Source: Ophioderma brevispina (lineage: Eukaryota; Echinodermata; Ophiuroidea; Amphilepidida; Ophiodermatidae). Taken from it: a stretch of 64,000 nucleotides of DNA. Below the pieces are notes generated by a model that did no database searches, was not told the origin of the DNA, and saw nothing but the letters and a program-made list of their open reading frames with translations. Of the stretch, positions 21,555 to 33,509 are shown in pieces (the stretch's first letter is position 1; each line of letters begins with the position of its first letter). The stretch spans positions 89,163 to 153,162 of the forward strand of contig JAMKCH010005439.1 in NCBI GenBank assembly GCA_023653785.1, in the 5' to 3' direction. Made by a program: the position numbers and the translations under genes.

Positions 21555-21900
21555 ATTAGTGCCATTTTTGAATCAGGACGCCATCTTGAAATTCAGTATC
21601 TGCTATCTGTTAACTGCAAGTGTAGATAGTGCATTTTCCTCAGTAAGGCTCCAATATGGGCTTTCAGTTTTGATGCATTTTGAAACCATTTTGAAATCTA
21701 AGATGACATCCATATTTATTATTAACCTAAATCAACCGCTATATACATAATGCATCATTTAAATGTTAACTGGACCTGATTTGGAAAAAAAATAATTGTT
21801 GGAGTTATGATGGCATCTAAGCTCTTGAAAATAACATTCATATTGGGTAAAAAAACTATAGAGGGAGCTGTTGTGTACCAATAGGGCGGCTACATTGTGC
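21555..21900 (+). repeat. Diverged members of the ATGG-motif repeat family
   Basis: GACGCCATCTTGAAATTC (~21578), ATTTTGAAATCTAAGATGAC (~21690) and the ATATTGGGTAAAA block (twice, ~21528 and ~21840) resemble the units at 17.4 and 26.8 kb. Alignment is weak; boundaries are approximate. Confidence 0.35.
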
Positions 21901-23030
21901 ACTTTATCAGAAATTGTTCTGGACTCATATGTATAACATAATAATTTTCATATGCTTTTAGAAAAGTGCACAATACTGTCTATTTTTGTGCTTAGGGACT
22001 GGCTAGTAAGAAGTATAATCGCTTCACGGTCAAATTCAAACTGGATTCGATTTCGCATCGTTATCGACATCAAATTTTCTGCGAATCTCCCTCAGTGCTC
22101 TTATTAAAAAGAACTGTCTGAATGCATTTTTTTTAAATTATTTTGATGTACTTTTATTTATTTAAAAAAAATAAATCAACGATCCTAAATGTTTAACAGC
22201 ATAGATAAATATTTCTTATATGCAGGCCAACTAATGCCATTCTTCAATATCAAATAGCAAAAAAGGAATACCAGTATCTTCATGCTCGGCAAATTGTTAA
22301 GCACAATATGGAAATACGAAACGTCATGGCCATTTTGGGTCGTAATTTCAAAACACATGGGCATCTCTTTCGTGTAGCTGAGTTCCGTCACTACTTGAAG
22401 ATTTCACGAAACTGGAACTCAAAGTGTGACATTTGATGGAATTTTTGGATTTGTGTCAAAGAGTGATAGCTAGTGATCCGATTCGATTACACTATTATTC
22501 ATAACTTTCATTCTGTGGTTGAAAGAAATTTGGAGAGCTTCAAAATAATTAGACATTGTTTTGTCTGGAAAATTTGACAAATTCATGTCACGATGTAACG
22601 GGACACCATGGGAACACCACACCTATTAGAGTTCTTCTTTTCAAAAATATAACACTTGTGATATAATTCAAGCTTTAATTTAAGTCATGCACACAATAAA
22701 AATATTGCATAACATTCATAGAGGAAGAGTGTACCAAAAATGGTGTAAATAGGAAGAAATGTGTCACGATGTAACAAATGTTACACCTGGGGACACCATA
22801 TTGCATCTTGACAGCAGCTGAATACCTTATACTATAAACATTTGATACTATAAACATTTGAAGCAAACTTATTTTGACTCAAATGTTCTGTTATGAACGT
22901 CAAATTAAGCTACCATTTATACATATGTAAAATTAAGTAGCAAAGAGAATAACAATGTAACAGGGGACATCGAGGTCCAACTTCATGAAATGACCCTAAT
23001 GCCATACTGATTTTCTTTTATCTTTTAAGC
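21900..23030. other. Unassigned sequence with short repeats
   Basis: TGTCACGATGTAAC occurs at about 22586 and 22760, and ACTATAAACATTTGA is tandemly duplicated near 22832-22862. No coding signal. Confidence 0.35.
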
Positions 23031-23034
23031 TGGT

Positions 23035-23085
23035 GATAATAATAATAATGATAACAACAACAACAACAATAATAATAATAACTCT
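23035..23085. repeat. AAT/CAA microsatellite
   Basis: Runs of AATAATAAT and CAACAACAAC in about 50 bases. Simple sequence. Confidence 0.9.
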
Positions 23086-23260
23086 AACAGTGGAATAGGG
23101 GAAAATTGTAAATATTCATTAGGTTATAATGAGTTATGTTCTTATTTAAATTAATTAATATTCACATCCTTTGTTATTCTAGGGATTATCCTTCATTCGC
23201 ATAAATTAATATTCATATCCTTTGTTATCCAAAACGGAATAAACCATAATACAAAGAGAT

Positions 23261-23331
23261 CGTTAGGGGGAAATGAAATTTCGCCCTAAGAGTGTTCTGA
23301 GTGAACAACAAAAGCCAATTTCGCCCTAACG
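23261..23331. repeat. 71-bp hairpin with CGTTAGGGSGAAAT ends
   Basis: CGTTAGGGGGAAAT at the left is mirrored by ATTTCGCCCTAACG at the right, with a further AATTTCGCCCTAA beside the left arm. It may be a small MITE or solo palindrome; no target duplication seen. Confidence 0.6.
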
Positions 23332-23429
23332 TGGGGGATAGCATAATAATATTAATCATATAATAATATATAATGTAAACGTACGACGTAATGCGGACGA
23401 TTTCACAAGAACTGGTAAACACTTAAAAT

Positions 23430-24600
23430 GTACACGGGAGTCCATGAGACCAGATTTCGCTTATACAATGTTTTGTGTTGCAAAGACGAGTTATAAACTG
23501 AAAATATTGAAGGAGATTCTAAAAATATCAGATCTACCACCGTCATTTAGAACATTAATTTATCCGCAATGATAATATTAATAATGGCATACTTTACAAA
23601 ATGGCATACGTAACAAATAAATAAATCTAAAATTATCAACTCTGAATAACAGGAAACGGGTGCGTTTTGAACAATGTTTGAAGCCACGGGTTAGCTGCGC
23701 CTCTCTAATACCAACGGAAACTGGGATTTCCTTTCTCAAACTTTCAAAAGCAAATAATATAAAAAGATTTTCTTTAAAGGTACTGTAACATATAATCTTT
23801 AGGTCATAAGGAATAAATTGCAGTTATAGTTTATAAGAACACTTTTACAGTTTAACCTTTTCTAAATGAATCGACCTTTAATTATTTTGACCCAAATATC
23901 AATAACATGCCTTTTCATTCCTTGAAATCAGAGGCAATTTTCATGCTAATTGAAAAAAAAAGGTTTAGAATTTGGACAAGTATTCGTCGCCTTACTCGAC
24001 TATCTGAACTAATTTAAAAATGTGTCAATAACTGATATCATTCATCAGCCTTTTAAATTCTTCATCTTTTCTAACTTTGTGTTTTAACAAAATATGGTAT
24101 ATACTTAAGACCGAATTGCGCAAGCAGCGATAATGCTAGAGAAAACTATAATGAAATTCCATATAACTACTTTAATGTAGAAAACACCAAATAGTAAAAC
24201 AAATGAAGTATTTGAGGAAATTTGTCCCGCAAATAGACATACAGCGATGGTGTCTCGAAGTCTACACTAAACAGCTGATTGTGGTTTCCACCTGTACAGA
24301 ATAAACAACGGTCAATAATGTTTGTGTTTGAGGTCGAACTGTACATGGTGCAAAGGCTTTTTGATCTCAAGTTGGAATTTTTACATGCACGTATTATTAC
24401 ACAGAGTACTGCCTTGTCTTAATACACGGATTTCATACCAACCACTTGTAATTTATGTTAGCACATTTATGCCAGCGACAACAATACCAAAATATGATTT
24501 TTTTTATGATTTTATTCGATGTTTGAGATCAGCAAATCGCTGCTTATCCCTTTCAGAACACTATTGTTATGATGCCTCATGGACATCAAAGGCCAGAAAT
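23430..24600. other. Unassigned sequence
   Basis: No supported gene or repeat boundaries; AT-rich. Confidence 0.35.
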
Positions 24601-24606
24601 ACCTTT

Positions 24607-24970
24607 TTACCACAGACAAATGAGCCTTGTGCACAAGTGATCTGAATTTAATATAATAACACTGTTTTAATGATTTTAATCAGATTGGATCAAGAATTGT
24701 GTATGTCCAAAACACAATTATCTATACAATTCAAAGTTACACCTAACAATTCTAATCTTACACAGAGTTCTTCCAGTTCATTTATGTCTCTAACTAAAAG
24801 TAGCGTGGCAGTTCAACGATGATATGTCCTCACAGCGAAGACTCCAAAATGACTGTATGCAAATTCACACTTAGAAGTCCTCAGGTAATATTCCATGAGA
24901 ATCTTCTCAGTCCTGACGATAACTTTTGTCCAACAGTTCAAGACAACGGGGTTTCTCTCGACGACACTAA
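24607..24970 (+). repeat. Dispersed repeat R2 (copy 1)
   Basis: Two blocks, AATGAGCCTTGTGCACAAGT (~24620) and TGTCCTCACAGCGAAGACTC (~24826) onward to AGTTCAAGAC (~24940), recur in the same order at 62478-63150. The spacing there is longer because other elements lie between the blocks. Class unknown, non-coding. Confidence 0.7.
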
Positions 24971-24979
24971 TATTCTGCA

Positions 24980-26780
24980 ATACAATCCAGGTATTCTACC
25001 ACCATCAGTCTGCCGCTAATGTTCTCATTTAGGACCACAAACTGGAATCCTTTTTTGATTCCAAAAACTAAAGCTCTTTTGGCTTAAAAGATGACAGCAG
25101 ACAGTTCAGCTATCAAGCTCCGGTGGCATCCAAAATATTATAAATCCTGGCACTATGTAAAGCACAAATCTACCATTGCTGTAGATGAAAACTAGCTATA
25201 ACTATACTGTATAGGTTCCTGGTTACCACTGATGGCCCTGAGTCCTTCCAGTGAGAAGTATTAAACTTCTCACAGCTAGATTCCCCTTTATTCATCATCA
25301 CTTTATTCATACAAACATACAAACAAAGGATACAAATATACACTTAAAAAGTCTAGACTGCGCCCCAGAAGGTGAAAGCACGCAAGACTTCTGGACGAAA
25401 TACAACATAGACTAAGACGAACAAATAAAAACAGATAATTAGACTTATTATTGCACAATCGCTTGCACGATGTAATAATAATCATTACATCATCATACAT
25501 AAACATAACCTTGTACTGCCAAATCAGATTTCACATAAATTACATCATCTACATTGCATCAACTCACATTTATAACATCATGGGGGAATTACCTAATTTT
25601 GCAACCAGTTTTTATCTCAAAGCATAAACAAGTTGACTCAGTTTCTAAATTTACATCTTGGGGAATTTCCATTACTTCTCTTGTGCAATCTATCTAGTTG
25701 TAAACAACAGGTGTTGATCGCAATATAGAACCTAGGGAATTCCCTATTCTCTTTTAAACTAAACAAAGTACTTTTCCCATGAGAAACCTTTCTCAAATAA
25801 AATTGAGAATCAATAATATTTTCCACTTACAAAATGGAGGCTAATATAAAACACTTGCTGTGATGAATGCAATTAGTGAATTTCAGCACTTAATGCGCCG
25901 TTCGCAACCTGAAACATATGCAATACTTGAAGAATGGCATACAATACATGTATCTGCATAGGATGCCTTCCAATATTGGTGATTAGCAGGTCCTAATCGA
26001 AAGACGTTCATATTCCGGTTGAATAACATATCAGTAGTTCTTTAATTCTTTAATATAATTAACAATAAAATTTGACATAGTATTTTTAGGTTCTAGCTGT
26101 CACTACTATGATGAATAAAAAATAAAGTACTTTAACAGAAAATCTCCTGAATAAAATCCACTCATTCGTTAAATTTAGCACCAACTCTACGCTTGTCGTT
26201 CAATTTACTTGTCTTCAAACATCCAAACGTATCTTCAACAGTTTATCCACGAGTTAACGAGTTTAGAAGCATCTATCGATATTTTTGCAGTTGGTATCTT
26301 TTGAAGGTACACGAGATATCAAATATCAGGTTATCCCTAAAATATGAACGACTGATTTTGTACTGATGTAATTTGAAAATGCGCCACATTCAAAACACCC
26401 TAATCTGAAAGGATTTCAGCCAAAATTATTTTTGGTACAAAAAGATTTCGTATTGGAATATATACGAAGTTCAGTCTCTACCATTCTTTTAAAAGACACC
26501 TTTATAGCATATACAAGGTACGGGAAATCTTTTGAGGGTCTAATCTGTGATCAGTACAATAAAATGGATGCCTCTCGCACACTTTTAATATGCCATGAAA
26601 CGCGAGCAGTTTCGGCTATTCAATAGATGCTCCGTAGTCAACTGTTTCAATCGTAGTGTGCCTTGTCGTAAAGTTTTTGGATTTGTCGGCTATTTTGCCT
26701 ACATTTGATTTTGTGTCTTTTTTGGGTAGTAATAATGACATCCAGAAATCGATTGGTTGTCCCATTTTTTTCAATCAACC
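24980..26780. other. Unassigned sequence
   Basis: AT-rich, short ORFs only. CATCA-rich stretches at 25290-25310 and 25485-25600. No element ends found. Confidence 0.35.
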
Positions 26781-26787
26781 CGTTTGG

Positions 26788-27274
26788 CAGCCATCTTGGA
26801 TTCAAAATGGCCCACTTTTTCAATATATTTCCCCATATCTCCGTTTGTGAGGACTTAGAAAAGGTAAAAAATTGGTGTCTAGACCCATGTTGTGATAATA
26901 AGGTGCTATAGAAACCCGTCAATTTAAGGTGCAATAATTTCGTTGGCGGCCATCTTTAATCTAAATGGCCGCCACTGCAATATACTTCTGAATAACATAC
27001 AGTGAGGAATAAATGGTGGCAATACCCATGTTGTGATACTAAGGTTTCTAATACGAAACCGGTTTTTTTAGTTGCAACTAGTATTGTTTGGTGACATCTT
27101 GAATTCCAAAAATGGCCGGTAATATTGAAAAGAAAACTTTGTTCCTGTATCTTGACTTTTGGAATGACATGCTGGACTAAATATGGTGGCAATACCCCAT
27201 GTTTGTGATACTGACGTTGCTACATAAACCATTCGTTTGGTGGCGATCTTGAAAAATCAATATGGCCTGACATG
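26788..27274 (+). repeat. 150-bp tandem repeat with YY1-like palindromes (3.2 units)
   Basis: Units start at about 26788, 26947, 27093 and 27242 (last truncated). Each starts with a CCATCTT / AAATGGCC inverted pair (best at 26944-26975, GGCGGCCATCTT..AAATGGCCGCC) and ends with a conserved CCCATGTTGTGATACTAAGG-like block and a GAAACC block. Further diverged units lie at 27880-28200 and 30120-30290. Non-coding. Confidence 0.8.
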
Positions 27275-27879
27275 TTTAGACCAATCGTCTACCAAGCCTT
27301 GTTGCATGGTTACCCGGGGGGCGTTGTTACCATTCCCTCAGGAATTTGCTATGCTTATAATTTGATACGGTGGAGAGCTATGGTCACCTCTTTCTATTTG
27401 ATCCAAAATAGTACTAACATACATAGTATATGTAATCAAAATGACTCATAAAGTCCACGAGTTGCCAAAGTTGGCGTTTGCTACAGAAAAAATAGGCGAA
27501 AATCCAATTTTGCGCGAAAAAAAAGTAGGAATATCGATTTTAATGCGGTTTCAGCTTTTGCCAATTTATAGTTTACCAGAAACATCAAGTTTAGAGCTAT
27601 AATTTGCAGCAATGTCTCAAAAATGTACCCTAATTTTTATTGGGTGGCAACCACCCCTTCCCTTTATTTTGAGGCATACCCTAACCCTGGTTAAGGTGCT
27701 AAGTCACTACAATTTCGCTAAAATGACTGGAAATGATAAAATGAAATCTGGAAGGCTTTTTACAGAAGGCTATTGTCCTTTACCAAGTTCAACTTAAGGG
27801 GTTTATTAACCCCAAGGCGTGGTAATATACTTCGGCTGTATTCTTGAGTTGGAGACTAACTTAGAGGCCAAAAATATTG

Positions 27880-28200
27880 ATTTGAATGTTCCAATTTTGT
27901 TCGAATCAGCTTGTTTGCATGCCAAAATGTCAAAATGCCGCTATTTTCAATACATATTTCTACCAATATTTGGCTTCCCCTACACGTAGGACAAAAGAAG
28001 TAATACCAACGTATGTTGATACTGAGGTTTCAATTATGCGACAGGGTTCTAGCTTATTTGTTAGACAACCATATTGAATTTCAAAATGGTAGCCCATTTA
28101 TTAGTATATTGCGCTTGTATAATTGCTTGGGAGCTACATATAAAGCAAAAAGGATGGGCATTACCATGTTTGTAATACCAAGGTAAGGTTTTCAACATTG
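27880..28200 (+). repeat. Two further diverged units of the 150-bp repeat
   Basis: GTTGATACTGAGGTTTC (~28015) and GTTTGTAATACCAAGG (~28166) match the conserved block of the units at 26.8-27.2 kb. CAAAATGCCGC (~27932) and CAAAATGGTAGCC (~28082) match the other end. Period about 155 bases. Confidence 0.65.
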
Positions 28201-28432
28201 CCACTTGAATTTGTAAAGCCCATAAAGGTAAAGGGGACAGACCGGTGGTTGAAAGTCTATGGTAGTGCACTTAGATAGAACTGGAGACGAAACTTCAAAG
28301 TGAGTACTAAAAATAGTATTTTTAAAAGATATTAAAGTCCTTAACAAGCGACAAATCCACCAAAGTGCCCAGGGCATCACGGGGAGTGCCTTAGGTGATA
28401 CAATACAACCAGTAAATCCAGAACGACAATTG

Positions 28433-28598
28433 ATTTTAGATGCAGGGGGAAACCGACGTTCTCAGAGAAAAACTGCGCGGGCGGGTATGAGTGGCAACTC
28501 AAGTCAGACGATATGGCTCCGCAGGGAAGCGAAACCGCCGGCTAAATTGGTGAAAGCGAGTCGATGAGCCACTTCACCAACCCATCCGCCCACTTCAG
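28433..28598 (-). mobile_element. tRNA-derived SINE, second family
   Basis: On the minus strand GTGAAGTGGCTCATCGACTC (A-box region) is followed by GGCGGTTTCGCTTCCC (diverged B box), then TTTCTCTGAGAACGTCGGTT and CCCCCTGCATC. This arrangement is typical of a widespread marine-invertebrate SINE type. It abuts the inverted-repeat element that starts at 28599. Confidence 0.6.
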
Positions 28599-29387
28599 CA
28601 ATTTTATTGCTAAAAATTTATAGACCAGGGTGTTTAGTGGAAAAATTAACTGGGTGCATTGGCACCCTGCAATTGGGGTTACCGAGGGTCAAAAGTAACA
28701 TAAGGGTGGATTGATTTCTAAAAGCTTCAATGAAATATCACAAATTCTTCTCAAAAAAGAGTAAAACGGTCAATGCCTAATTAAACAAGACAAATAAGTC
28801 AATTAACAAGACAAATAGTCAGAGGATACAGATCTTTTGTTACAGGGGTCATATTTTAAATTGCTTCCCAATTTAATAATGCTCACCTCAATTTTTATTT
28901 GATAAGAGATTCAAAAAAGGAGAATTTGCCATCCTACAAACTACAATTTAATAATGATGAACGTACGGTTTAAAGCCCCTTAGACAATGGGTGTTAAGTT
29001 TCAGCCATTTATAATCCCCAAGACGACATCTAGATCTAGCAAATTATACCTGTTCAGAATCCTTGAGTCAAGATAAATAATGCGGACTACTTTCAGAGTT
29101 CAGTTACGTAGAGGCATTTTGGAATTTGATTCCTGACAAAATATATATCATTTGATCTACACATCTGTTATTAGAAATGGTGCAGACACGCCCCCATTGA
29201 CTCTTGTACTCCTTTGGACTACGGAATTTACGGAATATCACAAGATCTTTCGTAACTTTAGTGCTAACTGGAAGATTTAATTCCCTAATGTAAACTCAAT
29301 AACTCAAATGCCCAAGGGTGTCAAGGTGGCACCCAGTGGATTCTAAAACTTAGGCACCCTGGTTTGTCACTTTCAGCAATAAAATTG
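28599..29387. mobile_element. 789-bp element with CAATTTTATTGC inverted ends
   Basis: Left arm CAATTTTATTGCTAAAA..ACCAGGGTG..CTGGGTGC..CACCCT is mirrored on the right (reverse complement CAATTTTATTGCTGAAA..ACCAGGGTG..CTGGGTGC..CACCCT) over about 80 bases. The ~600-bp interior has no coding signal. No clear target duplication. DNA-transposon or foldback class inferred. Confidence 0.7.
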
Positions 29388-30119
29388 CATTCTAGTAAAC
29401 AACTGTCACGCTCATACTGTGTCCTTCATGTGAAGGATGCCTCCCGACTAATTGTTAGGATCAAAAATCAGCAAACCTAACAATTTATCAATTTATCGAA
29501 TGAGTTCGCAAAGATGTGGGAAATGTGTTGTGAAAAATATTGGTAAAAGAGGAAAAGTACAAGAAAAAATACAAAAGAGACAACTTTATTGAGTCAACCA
29601 ATGATATGTAACAAAGAAGAGAAAAAGTAAAACTATCCCTAAAATTAGTGTGCAGACAAAATAGAAGCACTCAAATGAAAAATATTGGCGAAGAAACGAT
29701 CCCAGATTAATAGGAGCCAGTCGATGTATTTACATGGAGAATGGTTGTGGACCTCAAGCGCATTTTTAGGGGTAGATGTGACTTAGTAGAGGGTTAATAC
29801 CAAATTAATAGCAGAAAAATGAAATCTAAGAAGATCAATCCTGAAATGGACCTTTGTTAGAGGTGTTGGAGTAGTTCTAGGCTTCTAAGCTAGCCAGATG
29901 TTAAGATTAGGAAAACTCTTACTACTATCACGATTGATGAGAGAATATCCACTGTCCATCACCTGACGAGACAATGTTGATTAAAAGGTAACAGCCATTT
30001 TTGGTCAGTAAAATCTCAAAGTTGAGTAAACCTTACACATTGTAGTTTTTACTCAACGGAAAGGATAATTGTTCCCTTTTTTGATCAGTGCAGTCAAACG
30101 CTAGTATCAACTTAGTGGA
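29388..30119. other. Unassigned sequence
   Basis: No coding signal, no repeat ends recognised. Confidence 0.35.
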
Positions 30120-30630
30120 GGGAAATTTTGGAATCCCCAGTATCACAAACATGGGTATTAACACCATTTTAAGCCCAGTATGTTATTCACAAGTCAAGAT
30201 ACCGGCCAAAGTGAATTTACACATGTCGGCCATATTGAATTCAAGATAGCAGCCAACGAAATCAGTTTCAACTCTAATTATGGTTTATATAATGTAGTAG
30301 ATAACCATAAACATTGTGCACTTCTGGACAAAAGCATGAAACTTAGCACAGACATTCATTGGGGTGTACAAAGCAAACTTAGAAGGGGTGCCCAAAAATC
30401 GGACCTCATTAATGACGTCATATGCCCCGCCCCTTTTTTGCATATTGCTAAATTATGTCAAAATGGAAATTCCTCAGAAACCTATCATGTGAGGTGTCAA
30501 ATTAAAGCCTGGAACATAAATATTGTCGTAAAGATACTTTTAGTAGGGTATCTTAGCATTTGGGGTCATTATAGGTCATTGGATGTCATATTAAATTTCA
30601 CCAAATTTGGTATCAGATTCCACTACATGG
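30120..30630 (-). repeat. Dispersed repeat R1 (copy 3, inverted) joined to a 150-bp-type unit
   Basis: On the minus strand 30630-30290 aligns with R1 (AATGACCCCAAA, AAAAAAGGGGCGGGGC, TATGACGTCATT, GGGCACCCCTTCT, TTGTCCAGAAG). It continues into GGCTGCTATCTTGAATTC, AATATGGCCGACA and CCATGTTTGTGATACTGG, which is a YY1-type unit. The 154-codon open frame lying over it on the plus strand is fortuitous. A full palindromic CRE, TGACGTCA, lies at 30414-30421. Confidence 0.75.
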
Positions 30631-30649
30631 CGTGCATACAATAAAGGGC

Positions 30650-32125
30650 AGTTCCGTAATTATATCAAACACATTTTGACATTGTAAAAAATAAAAATCA
30701 TCCAAATAACTTGACTTTTGTTTCATATCAAAGGTAAATACTATGCAGTTTCATGAACAAATAGGCATTTTCACAAATAATTAGATTTTGTTGGATATTA
30801 CAAAAAGTAACATGCTGCTGTCGTACATTCCCAAAATGGCACTATCGAGCACCTCGTACTACTTTTTGATGTTATTTAAAACAGAGATTGCAAATTTGAA
30901 AGTTGGTAATAACTTCTTTGATTTAAAACGTTTGTCTTTTTAAGAATCTGTGTTCATTATTAAGAAATGATGGCATTTCGTCATTGAGAATGTACAAATT
31001 GAAACATTTCTGCAACGTACGTCCACAGCGGTTATTATTGGGCAATTTAACCCTAAAAGATGACAGGTGTGATTTTTATTTTTATTGTTTTGTTTTCTTC
31101 ACCTTAATCGCACTGATGTGTACGGATCTCTTTAGGAAACTAATCAAGTTTTGCAAAAGGGACTGTTACTAAAACATGAGTAACTCAAAAAGTACACTTT
31201 TGTGTGTACGTCCGCAAGGAGGGGGTGTGTTTTTATGATTTGTCATGCAAACCAAAATTCAAAAACCTGAATAATTAGAAGTTCTGGGTCCCCAGTCACT
31301 GGATACCTTTTCCATGACAAAGCACACGAAGTCCGGAGCAAAAAATCCTGTGGCGAGTGGCGAACAACCTGCAGTTCACTAAGCAATAGAGGTAATTTCC
31401 TGCAGCCATACTTCAGCAATTCTCTATTTAATACCTTTCGATATTTCAGGTAGCAAGGTCTACAATAGCTTTCAGGAGTTGTCAACATCCTGAGCAGTAG
31501 CTAGCAGTCCAACCAGAGCCTATAGCTGCTCTAAGAGCTGGAGCATTTTGATGGACATGCGAGAGAACTTTATCATAGCCTTTTTTGATAACCCAGAATG
31601 TCTCAAAATCTCCTCTGATATTTTCAGGAAACAAGTTTATGCATAGAATTGAAATGCATGCGGTTCCTGGCAAAGAACCAGGGTGCTAGTGCTTCCCAAC
31701 ACGAAAGTCTTGGTGATAGCAAGTGCACATCAATATCACATCAAGCACTATATGAAATCAAGAGATGATATCACAGTATATTGGAAGGTTGGGCTCTTTG
31801 TCATAATCTTTAATCTTGTTCAAGATGTCCCATTATGCACTGAAAGTCTGTAACATTATTACATTCCTCAAAAGCCCAATACTCTTGTCTTTTCAATTGT
31901 ATTTCAGAATGACAATGAAGGCTGTAGCACTACACCCCGGTCAGTGGTGTAAGAATTTAGACCGCCTTGACCAAGGTTACATCGTCTACAGATTCCAAAT
32001 CTAGAAAAAGTATCCACCAAAGGTATTTGTGAGCTGCAAAACATTCCGTTCAAGCTTTGCCCAAGTATAAAGTACTGAGACTTGATGGTTGCGCCAGGTC
32101 CTTGTCATGTGTCAGCTTTCAGAAT
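30650..32125. other. Unassigned; possible degraded coding remnant on minus strand at 31243-31673
   Basis: Two adjacent minus-strand frames of 63 and 81 codons (31482-31673 and 31243-31488, overlapping by a few bases) have fairly normal composition (for example FPENIRGDFETFWVIKKGYD). They could be pieces of one mobile-element or host protein broken by a frameshift. I do not recognise the family. Confidence 0.25.
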
Positions 32126-32130
32126 TGAAA

Positions 32131-32845
32131 TAGAAGTTTCAAACACGGCGATACCGGCTTCTTACAAGACTTGTTGTCCAACAAGATCCATCATGAATGT
32201 TGCCAATCATGTTCCACAGCACAGAGCCATTTAGACCCCAAAAAAGTAACGCAGCATGTGTAAATACCCACTTAAGTTACAAACCATTGGTCTCTTCACA
32301 AAAACATAAAATGATATCAATAGTCTGTTTTGTTCTGCAAATGTTGACACCTTTCTTGCTTCATTGTGATCAATATCGCCAACACAATATCCATTTTACG
32401 AAAATGTGTCACATTTTCAAAGTTGCAACTAAAGACATTATTACAAGGTTACAATACACAACCATGCATTAAGTGACACACACTCCACGGGAAGAATGCG
32501 GTCTTTCACTGAATGGCAATCATTATGGCTATACCTTTTATTGCAACTTTTAAAAGGGAGAGATTTTCTTATAATGGGTATTGTTTTGGCAATATTGGTC
32601 GCAATGGGGCAAGAAGGGTATCAAAATTTACGGAAGAAAACGAACTATTGATATAATTTTATGTTTTCGTGCAAAGACCAATGGTTTGTAACCTATGGGG
32701 GTAATTTAGACATGCTGCGTTACTTTTTTTGGGGTCTAAATGGCTCTGTGCTGGTGCTGTGGAACATGATTGGCAACATTCATGATGGATCTTGTTGGAC
32801 AACAAGTCTTGTAAGAAGCCGGTATCGCCGTGTTTGAAACTTCTA
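32131..32845. mobile_element. 715-bp near-complete palindrome (foldback element), TA-flanked
   Basis: Left arm from TAGAAGTTTCAAACACGG and right arm ending CCGTGTTTGAAACTTCTA are reverse complements with few mismatches. They include GCGATACCGGCTTCTTAC, AACATTCATGATGGATC and GACCCCAAAAAAAGTAACGC in mirrored positions. Arms stay alignable to about 32445 and 32535, leaving a loop of roughly 90 bases. TA is present at each end, which would fit a TA target. No ORF of note. RNA copied from it would form a very long hairpin. Confidence 0.88.
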
Positions 32846-33081
32846 ATTCTAATTTTTTGGGGTCTTTATATACTGCTGTTGACAGTCACCAAAAAAACTC
32901 TCAAAATCTGCTCTTCGTTGTTTTTGTTTTGTTCAGTTTTGTCTTTTTCTTTAAGAGATTTCATTCATTATGTGCAGAGTTCCTGGACGTGATTTTCTAC
33001 AGTTTTGAACATAGGAAAGAAATGTCTGTACTTGCCTGTATTGGCCTCCCTGTTTTTAGTGGCGGGTATATGTGACTAGGT

Positions 33082-33504
33082 CACAGCTGTTTGAAAGTCT
33101 CATTTATTATAACAAAACAGAAGAAACAAAAAATTCAAACGGCTAAACACTTTTATCACGAATATAATATTGGGAGTATTTAATGCCACTAACTGACATT
33201 CCCCCGCCCCCCCCCCCCTGAATTTTGATGAAATTTTTCATTGCTGGAAAATCTGATTTTTCCTAAAATCTATTTTAACACGTCCCTTTCTATGGGAATA
33301 GGCATATCAAGGGCGCTATAACATACAATTACGACCTTTGTAGCCTAATATGGGCAAGTTCCCGCAATGGTTTTGATGAATTTTTGCGGATGTAATAGCT
33401 CTTGCATGTCCCTACTTATTCCGTTGTTAAAATTGTGTTCCCAATGCTTACAAATTGTGCTCTAAAAAAGTAAAAGAGACCATTTGCATGGGTCAAACAA
33501 GCTG
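33082..33504 (-). mobile_element. MITE with CAGCTGTTTGA ends (copy 2, inverted)
   Basis: On the minus strand this starts CAGCTTGTTTGACCC (33504) and ends TTTCAAACAGCTGTG (33082). It matches 54174-54571 along most of its length (GTCTCTTTTA, AGGGACATGCAAGAGCTAT, TATAGCGCCC, AATAAATGAGACTTTCAA). Contains a C run at about 33205-33219. Non-coding. Confidence 0.82.
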
Positions 33505-33509
33505 GTGAG

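Noticed and set aside
30180..30644. 154-codon ORF on the plus strand, the second longest in the window
   Set aside because: It lies over an inverted copy of dispersed repeat R1 and a YY1-type unit; the other R1 copies do not keep the frame open.
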